Below are positions 8,640 through 16,461 of a DNA stretch of 16,461 bases, one piece after another. Position 1 is the stretch's first letter. Each line of letters begins with the position of its first letter. This DNA comes from Irineochytrium annulatum. Its lineage: Eukaryota > Chytridiomycota > Chytridiomycetes > Chytridiales > Chytridiaceae. Below the pieces are notes generated by a model. That model was not told where the DNA came from. It made no database searches and saw nothing but the letters and a program-made list of their open reading frames with translations. A program made the translations under genes and the position numbers. The stretch is taken from assembly GCA_027600665.1 (NCBI GenBank), contig JADGJL010000647.1:1-16461 (forward strand). Direction: 5' to 3'.

Positions 8640-9896
8640 ATGCCTGTTCAGCCCGCGCTCAAACGGAAGGCGTTGGATGACGACCCGGCTGGGGCCAGCC
8701 TCAAGAATAGCAAGCGGTTGAACGAGGTGGGCTCTTGACCGAACTATGTATGTATTAAAAGCGCGTGCAGCGGGATAGCTCTGATTTCACCTTGAATTGC
8801 CACGTCCTCGGAGGACTTTTCGACTTCCCATTCGTCGTGAAAACGACGAGCTCCGTCATCATTTCCGAGCTGAAGGAGTTGGTCGCGATAAAGATGAAAG
8901 AAGAGTTTCCCCAATTAAAGGATGTCACTGCAAACCGCCTTCGATTGTGCAAAGTCGACAAGGTGCCTGAACAAGTTAATTCTGATGCAGTCGGCGATCA
9001 TGATATGAAAATGATAACCTACAGGCCGTTGAACGTTTACTTCCCGAATATCCCATCGAAGGATCATGTTCACATTACCATTAAGTTACCCGATGATCTG
9101 ACACCACCAAGTATTCGTTCTCCGTCACAGCCAGGTACACGTTAGTCGTCCTTGGAAGCCACTTACCTCTTGTTCTGCATTTGATTTTTCGAACGCTGCG
9201 AATCCAGCTGAGGTCGTTTGCCCCAGCGTTTTGGTTACTCCGGGCCACCCTCCGTTTATTTCGCAGCAAGGCTGGCTGAAGAACGTCGTCAAACTGGTCA
9301 AAAAGAACATGGCGGCGCAAGATAGTGACAAGCGGGTTCCGCCGTTGTCGTTCGTTCGTTGTAGCCGCGGCGGTAAAACTCGAGCTCTAAAGGAAGTTGC
9401 AAACAAATTGAAGAAGGAGCTGCCCAGTGCATGCGTTCTATTTGTTTCGCTCGACGAGTTTTCTCCGTTGCTACCTTTTGAGCAAAGCGACCCTGTGGGT
9501 GCCATCTGCCGACGAATCGCCTTCGCGGCTAGTTTTCGAGAAAAAGAATTCAACGAAGACGCGGAGGCCTTCGAATCATTCAGTACTGCACGAGTTCTTT
9601 CAATGGACGTGTTGAAATGGCTGGACAACACCCCATGTATCTTACTCGTGGATGAACTCAATAAGTTTGAGAGTTTATGGGATCTAAAATCGGAGTCGGG
9701 TTTTATTCTCGCAGAATTTATCAGAGATCATTTTCTCTGCAAACCCGGCCGATATTTCGTCTTCACCTCCCATACTGTGACAGTCGCTACCGATTTCTGT
9801 GATTATTTATCCGGACAAAGCGTGCGTGGAGTCGAAATGCCGATGATGCCCGTTATTTCTACGCTTCAGGAAGTCGTGGAAAGCTTCAGCACTTAA
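8640..9896 (+). CDS. Crinkler (CRN)-type protein, N-terminal header and NTPase part, ends at in-frame TAA
   Basis: CRN-type effector/toxin-family protein of the kind known in oomycetes and some fungi; it acts in nuclei in studied cases. Exons 8640-8726, 8771-9134 and 9208-9896 give 379 residues; introns are 44 and 73 nt. For the second, donors at 9135 (GTACAC) and 9141 (GTTAGT) both keep frame. Residues 1-29 contain LKRK and NSKR 13 residues apart, like a bipartite nuclear localisation signal. A CRN ubiquitin-like header (~30-150) follows, with FTLNCHVLGG, LRLCKVDK and the boundary strand DHVHITIKLP. The P-loop NTPase has Walker A RCSRGGKT (201-208, first Gly replaced by Arg), Walker B ILLVDE (D299, E300) and a sensor-like VFTSH near 335-339. 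The frame stops at TAA 9894-9896, yet the same frame continues with CRN-like sequence to 10844, so the gene is probably interrupted. Confidence 0.8.
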
Positions 9897-10844
9897 AAAT
9901 TTTGCACGACAGATGTCCTGTTAAACGGAGCCATTCCGGCTCTGATATGGGAATCTCTTCAAAATATGGGTTATAAAATTGGTCTGAAGGCGGAAGCAGC
10001 CGTTAAGGAGAGTGTTCTTCTGGTTACCGATAATGCTATCCGGCAATTGGTCAGCACCTTCGTTACGGGACAGTACACGGCCGTCCCCGAACCTTTATTA
10101 CGATTAATGGATGCACGGGGTCCTGTTCAAGCGAATCGGCAGAAAAATGATGAAGCCGAGATAAAAATCAAGTGGATCCCTTTCCATATGAGAACAGTTT
10201 TAGAGGGCCTTGCAAAATCTAGCCGCGTATCAGATGAGCTTGCAAAAACTTTGAGAGTCCTTGCGAACCTGTTGGAAACATTTCACGATGCAAAGACGGA
10301 ATTTGAAGAGGCCTGGGAAGCACTTTTCGTGTTTGCACTGATCATACGGAGTATAAGCATTGGGAGTATGAGCAACTCGTTTGCCTCGCTTCTGCTACCA
10401 CTGAACAACGACTCCTTTGAAACGTGGTCTGTATCGTATAATCCACCTTTAAGTGGACCGAAGCATCTAGGTAACATTAAAAATCTTCGTGAGTTTGTGT
10501 CAGCACTGCGATTGCCCAAGTCATTTCCTCATATTGCAATTTACTATCCGCGCAATGCAAAGTTTCCAGTTTTTGATGTTATTCTAGCCGCGTACGCTAG
10601 TCCCGACACAAGGCAGTTATTTGGATACCAGCTAAAGGAGGGTAAAGGCTTGCTAGGTTTGCCAGCACCTGGGAAGCCTTTTGAGTGCAGATTTGTGTCA
10701 AGAGGGGCAGCAGGAAAAAAAGCTCGCTCTTCTGTCATCAACGGTTGGCACGTTTTAAGTGAAGGTGATGTCGATGAGTTCTTTGGAGAATCTGGACAAG
10801 AGTGGACACCGAGGCGATGGAAGTCGTTCGACCCGAAAACTTGA
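9897..10844 (+). pseudogene. C-terminal part of the CRN gene, nuclease-like domain, downstream of the in-frame stop
   Basis: 315 codons in the same frame as the NTPase exon, from directly after TAA 9894-9896 to TGA 10842-10844. Family-like sequence (NGAIPALIWESLQN) starts before the first ATG at 9966, which argues that this was once continuous with the upstream part. The late region looks like a restriction-endonuclease (PD-(D/E)XK) fold as reported for CRN C-termini: an Asp in FPVFDVIL (codon 10575-10577), then GYQLKEGKG with Gln 10629-10631 and Lys 10635-10637, a D...QxK pattern. If translated separately from the ATG at 9966 it would give 292 residues without header or NTPase. There is no other stop or frameshift in this part, so the interruption looks recent, or is an assembly error, or is bypassed. 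Confidence 0.7.
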
Positions 10845-12640
10845 CGTGACCAAGACAAAGTTATATTATCTTGGCTTGTGCTAGGCAGTGTATTATCTTT
10901 CATTGAATGCGTGTTGCAAACAAAAGTCGACGAACGTGAAATTTGACTTGCGTAAGTGAATGCTTCATCGCGGTGGCGACCAAAAGTGTACCATATTTGC
11001 AGTTTTCAAATGTTTATAGTCTCGTAAAGATGTAGTAATGAAGAAAATCTTCGCATCTGCGCAAAACTCGCCACAGAAAAAGGTGTAGGTGGGCGATTTT
11101 GTAAAGTCTATAAGGCGCAACCACAGTAGCATTATGCGCACAATAAGCTTTATGTAAGGTAAGGCAAGCAATAATTTAGCAGGAATAATCTCAAGCAAAT
11201 AAAATTAAAAGCAGTAACCGAAGAACTTTCATGGACACGCTATTCCACCTGCAAACATCCATTTCGACTCTAATATCCGAGAAACTACACCTCAATAACT
11301 CATCGCCCACAGACAACCTAAGCACCTCCTGCAGCGCATTCCTCCGCCAGCGCGCAACGCGCTCTGCGTCAGCCTCGCGCACGACGACAGGTCCAGATCA
11401 TCGAAGGGAGCCGATGCGAGGTGAGGCAGGGAGGGTGATCGTCGACACCTGGCAGCCTCGCCCACCAGGAACAGGCAAAGGAGGAGATCGAGAGGAGGAA
11501 TCGCGTGTACAAGGTGGAAGAGTCAAGGAGCGGCAGGTGAGATGGTGGAGAGGATCCAGAAGATGTCCGCTTGACGCAGCCGCGGAAGTAGATGGTGCGG
11601 AGGGAGTGGGCACACTAGAGGACGGAGAGTTGGACGTTTGTGAGGCGGGCGTGGAAGCTGAAGGGACAAAGGAGTAAGATGCTTAGGAGGGCACGTTAAA
11701 ATCCAGTACCGGGATCAAGGGCAGTGTACACACCGAGATAAATCAACCTCCGTCTACAAATTCCATGCGACCTGCCTCCATTCCTTTAACACGTCGGTAG
11801 CGGGGACGGGCTCGCACGCGTCGCGCAATGTTAAGAGCTAGACCTTAATCGCAAACATCTGGTTGCTCGCCCTCCTTTTCTTCCCTCTTCATCTTATTCG
11901 GGGCACAAAGTCCAAATCCATCTTCTCCGCGGCTCTTCACACCCGTCATCATTCACGACCGCCGCGGGTCATCCACAAACTTCCCAATCCAGTCCGTCTC
12001 CAACAGCGATGTCGACGCCCTAATCAAGCCTCCCCAATATCGTCCTAGTGCAAGTATCGCTCAAGAGAACCACGGGCGTCACGGAAGTATTTGTGCCATG
12101 AATTCTCGCGGTCAACGATCTCCGTCCGGACCAGATGCGCCTGCACTGGCGACGGCGGACCGGCCAGGGACTTTGAAGGGTCGTGATCGAGAAAGAACAA
12201 CGAGTTGGGATCGCAACCGCGACCGTTTCAGCCTTGCCAGCATGGCATGTGTGGATTTCGGCATTCCGTCGAAACCAGCATCGATTGCGCTGTGATGACG
12301 TGTCGCACCCGACCTTCTCCGACACACTCGGAAAGAAAAATTGAACGCGGGCTGGCCGAGGCGTCTCCAGCTAACAACACGCGAATAAATAGGAACCCCC
12401 CCTTGCATTGCGCGTCCCCATCCCATAGCCTAACCGGTAACCCCCCTTGGTCGCCTGCCTCATAGCCCGCCGTCTCTACGGTACGTGCCTTGCCTGGACT
12501 GCGGTACTTCCGGCGTCGGTCGCTCGTCGAGTATCCCGGGTGTCGCGTGGTTAAATTCCATATCGTCATGCATGCTAACATCAACGTCAAAAAAGGAAGA
12601 AAAAGTTCAATCCTCGCGAACTCCCTCCATCATCCCAACA
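10845..12640. other. Long stretch without a firm gene; upstream region of the ADP/ATP carrier
   Basis: About 1.8 kb. 10845-11200 is AT-rich and should hold the CRN 3' UTR. 11230-11690 is GC-rich with open frames on both strands. The + strand has a helical-looking stretch near 11470-11540 (AKEEIERRNRVYKVEE), but no single gene model connects the pieces and no family is recognised. 11848-12295 has a + strand frame of about 148 codons without stop, with no ATG before 12098. 12300-12640 should be the carrier promoter and 5' leader. No RNA gene or mobile element seen. Confidence 0.4.
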
Positions 12641-13741
12641 ATGGCCGCCGCACCCCCCCAGAAGGCCAAGGCCTCGTTCACCGAGCAGCTCCTGAAGGAC
12701 TTCCTTGCTGGCGGTATCTCCGGCACCGTCGCCAAGACCATCACCGCCCCCATCGAGCGTGTCAAGCTGATGTGAGTCGTTGGGCTGCTACTTAACTTCG
12801 CGATCGTCTCCCCTGTCTCTAACGTTCCCTCCTCCAAACGCAGCATCCAGACCCAGGATGCCAACCCCAAGATCATCTCCGGCGAGGTGCCCCGCTACAC
12901 CTCGATCGGCAACACCTTCGTCCGCGTCTACTCGGAGCAGGGCATGGGCGCCTTCTGGCGCGGCAACCTGACCAACTGCATCCGTTACTTCCCCACCCAG
13001 GCCCTGAACCTGGCCTCCAAGGACTTCTTTAAGAACATGTTCCCCAAATACTCCCCCAAGAAGGAATTCTGGCCCTTCTTCGCCGTCAACATGGCGTCCG
13101 GCGGTCTCGCCGGCGCCTTCTCCCTCGCCTTCGTCTACCCGCTCGACTACGCTCGTACCCGTCTGGCGTCCGACGTCGGGAAGGGCAAGAGGCAGTTCAC
13201 GGGTCTGTTCGACTGCCTCGTCAAGACCGCCAACGGGCCCAAGGGCTTCTTTTCGCTCTACCAGGGCTTCGGCGTGTCCGTCGCCGGCATCATCCCGTAC
13301 CGTGGCGTCCAATTCGGTCTCAACGACACGATCAAGGGCCTCAACCCGTGGGACAAGGACGTCACCTTCCTCGGTATCGCCACCAAGTGGGCGGGTGCCC
13401 AGTTCTCCGTCATCATGTCCGGCTACGTCACGTAAGTGTTCTGCTCTTTACTCAGTCATCACTTCTTGCATGTGTTTACTCTCTTTTCTTTCTTTCTTTT
13501 TTTCTCCCCTACAAAAAGCTACCCCTTCGACACCGTCCGCCGTCGTCTCCAGATGCAGGCCGAGAAGCCCGTCGACCAGCGCCTTTACTCCGGCGCCGTC
13601 GACTGCTTCACCAAGATTCTCAAGAACGAGGGCACTGCTGCTCTCTTCAAGGGTGCCGGCGCCAACATCCTCCGTGGCACGGGCGCCGCGCTCGTGCTCG
13701 TCATTTACGGCGAGTTCCAGGCCTGGCTTAAGAGGATTTAA
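12641..13741 (+). CDS. Mitochondrial ADP/ATP carrier-like protein, three exons
   Basis: SLC25-family carrier of the inner mitochondrial membrane, closest to ADP/ATP translocase, which exchanges cytosolic ADP for matrix ATP. Exons 12641-12771, 12844-13431 and 13519-13741 give 313 residues; introns are 72 and 87 nt with donors GTGAGT and GTAAGT. Three carrier repeats are visible with signatures P37-I-E-R-V-K42, P143-L-D-Y-A-R148 and P242-F-D-T-V-R247. Translocase-specific runs include FWRGNLTNCIRYFPTQALN and NILRGTGA. Odd points: the RRRMMM hallmark is RRRLQM (247-252), and the helix-4 run usually YRAAYFGVYDT is YRGVQFGLNDT. Codon use is strongly C-ending, as expected for a highly expressed gene. 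Start context CAACAATGG is good. It could be a main translocase of a divergent lineage or a paralogue with altered substrate. Confidence 0.93.
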
Positions 13742-15305
13742 GGGATCGGAGTGGAGATCATGATTGGATTGAGGCTTTTGCGAAGTAGATGATGATGGTG
13801 TTGGGATTGGTTTGTGGGATTGGCGTCTGGATGGAGAGGAATGCGCGTTGCCAATGGACTTTGTTTGGATGGTAGAAAGTTATGTCTTCTGCTTTCTTCG
13901 TAGGCTCCATTTACGGCCGAGTTGATGCTACTTTCCGTTAAGTTTATTGTCTGCTTAACTTTCTTTTTTCCTTTTCTTTTTTTTTTTTAAGTGCATACGT
14001 CTTGTGGAATCGTCTGGAGTAGGACCTTGATATTTGCGTTTTTGTCATCCTTGATATTGCTCAACGGATATGTTGAATACATCCATACAATCAATCCCAA
14101 TTTTTTGCAGCTGACAAGGGCATTTATCGACTAGAGTTGACAAAGACTTCTTGCCAGCGGCGTCGCCCGAACCCAACGTCGAGCAACGCCTTCACTTTCC
14201 CAAGCACCTTCCCTTGTTCACCGTCCTGGACAGGATATAGTTAACAGTCCCTGATGCCGCGTCAAATACGGCCAAGCTGGGTTCGCGAGGTTCGCGGCGC
14301 TGTCTTCCACTGAGGCGTCCAGCATCCTCCGCAATCATCTTCATCGCTGCACGACTTTCTTAAGTATCATAACCGGATTAGAAAGTCGCCTTCGACGACT
14401 ACGTCACCATCTATTCGCAGTGCGTCGGCAGCTCCTTACAAATGAGCTTGCGCCAGGAGGCCCGCGACCGCGTTCAGAAAAACTCCTCATTCCGTCTTTG
14501 ACCAGCCATGTCTTCTCGGCATGCGCGACAGCCTGATCCCGAAGTCGCCCGTGCATCTCCTCAAGACTGACTTTATGCTCAAGCTCACGGTTGTCCAACC
14601 GGATATGCGAGAGGCCAATCGATCACGTTTGGCCCGACCCGCACAACGGCGAGATTGGGGTCTATCCTAGTAGTGGCCCGCCGACTGTTGAATCTTGCGG
14701 TACGCTCGCTCCATCACCAAAACGCGGTGGCTTTGTCAGATCGTCAAAGTTGCGGTTCGGTCACCGAACTGAGGCTGCCCAGGTCGAGATTAGGCGCGAG
14801 AACCCGGGAATAGTAGAGGCGGGCACACCATCCGCGGACGTTGAAGCCGAATTCGACTTTCTTGAGGGGTTTGAGGCCTGGGACGTGCGGTTGTAAGGAC
14901 GACGCATCCAGGCAAAGAGCGAGCTGGGAGCGTAAACCGCACCCAATGGTGGGAGGGGCGAGTTCGTTACGAGTGCGTCTTCGGCAGCGCACGTATGAGC
15001 AGGAAAGGCTAGGCGATGGGTCGGAGAGAATCGACGTGAGACAACTGATTGCGACTAGTCGGCGTGCGCGTGAATAAATCGTTTTGATTTGCCAAGGACA
15101 TTTTTTTTTGTTTTGTTTACCTGCATGCCTGGTCCTTTCTGCATCTTTACGCGTCACTTCGGTCGCAAACTTTCTAGCGCGTGATCAGACTTATATTTTG
15201 GGGGGGATAAGCTTTCTGCAAATCACTTCCGTTTGATCCTTTCTGCCTGCTTTTGTCCTTCAATTGACCCGCGCGCGTGGGCTCGACGTTAACGTCAGAT
15301 TGAGC
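13742..15305. other. Gene-poor stretch with frame-broken coding-like pieces on the - strand
   Basis: 13742-14100 is the 3' side of the carrier gene, with a T/C-rich run around 13962-13988. From about 14110 to 15000 the - strand shows successive short stretches that read like protein but in different frames, with no splice signals that join them; no family is recognised. 15080-15305 is T-rich and should be the promoter and 5' leader of the Hsp70-like gene. No RNA gene seen. Confidence 0.4.
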
Positions 15306-16461
15306 ATGAGCGACATGAAGTCGAAGGCCGTCGTCGGGATCGATTTCGGGACCTCTAACTCGGGGTTACGCCTTTTTCTTTCCCTTACCGCGCCACTAAC
15401 GAGTTCTTCAGATTCTGCTTCTTCATACCCGCCGCGAACTCGTCGCAGCCGGGGGCGTCGCCGCCTTCAATCATGTTCAACAAGTCTGCATCCAGCGTCG
15501 TTTTTTCTTGGTTATTAAACGTAGTCAACAGACGCTGGCCCCACACCGACGGCATCACGACCGACACCGCTATTCTCCTCCGCCGCACGCACCCGGGTCG
15601 CTCCCATATCACGGTCGACATCGGCCGCAAAGCCGTCGACGCCGTCGCCAAGCTCTCCGCCGCGGACAGGCTCCAGCACGTGTTCCTCCGCGGGTTCAAA
15701 GGCGCAATGGGCGGCGGTGAGAATGGGGTGCTGAAGGATGATGTCGCGGGGGAGAGCATGAACACCGTGGAGGTCGTCGGAAGATATCTCGGCGCGATGA
15801 AAGAAGGCATGTCGATTTCCTTGGTAGTCGTGCTAACAATTCGACACAGCGGCCCTGAAGCAGATCATGGCGTACGACCCCAAGGCGGTGCATTCGATCG
15901 TCTGGGCTATCGGTGTGCCTGCCACGTGGAGCGCGAGCGCCAAAGGCCTGTTTGTGGAGGCGTGCGGGCGCGCTGGGTTTGATGAGGCCGGTAACACACT
16001 CGTGTGCGTGCCGGAGACTAAGGCGGCGGCCGCGGCTGTGTTGGAGGACGGCGAGTGGGCAATTGGAGATGTGTGCGTCATCGTGGATTGCGGGGCTGGC
16101 GGGGTGCAGGTGTCGTGTAATGAAGTTATGAACCGATATGTGGAGCGTGAGCGGACGGGTTAGTTTGATCACAATTTTGCGAACAGTTTGTGGTGCTGAT
16201 TAACGAAATCTTTAAGTCTTGCCGCCATCTGGACTGCCGTGCGGCTCGGCCGAAGTTGACCGCGCGTTTGAACGGCTCGTGGAGGACTTGATATGGTCGG
16301 CGATGGGGAATCGAGGGGAGCTCACGCGTCGCGGGGACTGGAAGGAGCTGATGGCGGAGTGGAGGAGGAAGAAGACAAAGTTCGATGGGAGGGACGACGT
16401 CAGCGTCCGCACGACCGGGCAAGTGTCCTTCTTCATTGGTACGAACTTGTCACGTTATAGT
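15306..16461 (+). CDS. Hsp70 (HSPA12-like) family protein, partial at the window end
   Basis: Fungal Hsp70-like ATPase-domain protein of the HSPA12-related group, cut by the window end. Exons 15306-15364, 15412-15806, 15850-16146 and 16217 to at least 16439. Phosphate-1 motif: VVGIDFGTSNSGF, spanning the first intron (47 nt, branch CTAAC, acceptor TTCAG). Later family landmarks are VWAIGVPATWSASAK, DVCVIVDCGAGGVQ and CGSAEVDRAFERLV, then GDWKELMAEW. The second intron (15807-15849) appears to use a GC donor. The third (16147-16216) has donor GTGAGC and branch ATTAAC. Exon 2 may contain a further intron ending at 15530-15531: removal of 48 nt (donor at 15484) or 57 nt (donor at 15475) keeps frame. 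A donor-like GTACGA at 16440 may end exon 4. The key Thr and Asp of the phosphate-2 loop are replaced, so ATPase function is doubtful. Confidence 0.85.
15807..15849 (+). other. Probable GC-AG intron in the Hsp70-like gene
   Basis: Exon 2 ends ...ATGAAAGAAG and the intron begins GCATGTCG, a GC donor in the context AAG|GCATGT. It ends GTGCTAAC...CGACACAG, a clear branch site and acceptor. It is 43 nt, the same as another intron in this window. Only this donor gives the right phase (G+CG) and the family-like join GAMKEAALKQIM; the GT at 15811 is out of phase. Confidence 0.6.

Noticed and set aside
9894..9896. Reassigned genetic code (TAA as sense)
   Set aside because: Calcineurin B, the SR protein and the carrier in the same window all terminate at TAA at their family-expected ends.
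9826..9912. Intron that would remove the CRN in-frame stop
   Set aside because: Only the GTGGAG donor at 9826 with the AG at 9911-9912 gives a length divisible by three. The donor is weak and the removed stretch looks like part of the NTPase C-terminal lobe; the other donor/acceptor pairs I tried shift the frame.
10850..10874. CCAAGA...TCTTGG hairpin after the CRN stop
   Set aside because: Six-bp stem with a 13-nt loop; bacterial-style terminators are not expected here and chance is likely.
11231..11677. 148-codon + strand frame starting at an ATG
   Set aside because: Ser/Arg/Gly-rich low-complexity translation, and competing frames on both strands; not supported as a gene.
11848..12295. 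Long stop-free + strand frame
   Set aside because: No ATG before 12098, no family resemblance; more likely leader sequence of the carrier gene with chance openness.
1..16461. tRNA, rRNA, CRISPR array, telomeric repeat
   Set aside because: None recognised on either strand; homopolymer runs at 18-33, 8361-8377 and about 15100 are not telomeric.

Overview
The window looks like nuclear DNA from a filamentous or zoosporic fungus, most plausibly an early-diverging lineage such as a chytrid. Genes are split by short GT-AG introns, mostly 43-90 nt, several with CTAAC-like branch sites close to the 3' splice site. The genes include a fungal-type calcineurin B, an ADP/ATP carrier, an SR splicing factor, a fungal Hsp70-12-like protein and a Crinkler (CRN) effector-type gene. 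CRN genes are known from oomycetes, Batrachochytrium and Glomeromycotina. The lineage is an inference from gene content only. TAA and TGA both act as normal stops here.

Layout. Positions 1-213 carry the 3' end of an unidentified + strand gene. Calcineurin B (- strand, 767-1598) resolves into four exons, one of only 14 nt. After about 1.2 kb without a recognisable gene comes an intact - strand retrotransposon Gag-like frame (2813-4450) with two C-terminal Cys/His knuckles and no pol or LTR seen. Next on the - strand is a four-exon serine beta-lactamase-fold protein (4598-6321) with an N-terminal membrane anchor and a C-terminal KDEL. A divergent promoter region holding a perfect 9-bp inverted repeat separates it from an SR protein gene (+, 6793-7940).

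The CRN gene (+, 8640-10844) encodes an N-terminal bipartite NLS-like segment, a CRN ubiquitin-like header, a P-loop NTPase and a nuclease-like C-terminal domain. An in-frame TAA at 9894-9896 separates the NTPase from the C-terminal part. About 1.8 kb with no firm gene follows, then a three-exon ADP/ATP-carrier-like gene (+, 12641-13741) whose RRRMMM signature reads RRRLQM. Another 1.5 kb holds only frame-broken coding-like pieces on the - strand. The window ends in a divergent Hsp70-like gene (+, 15306 to beyond the end) with a degenerate phosphate-2 motif and a probable GC-AG intron.

No operon logic applies: the genes are independent housekeeping loci (calcineurin B, SR protein, carrier) interspersed with accessory material (Gag, CRN, divergent Hsp70). 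Exon boundaries were set by hand from splice consensus, reading phase and fit to the protein family, and have not been tested against transcripts.
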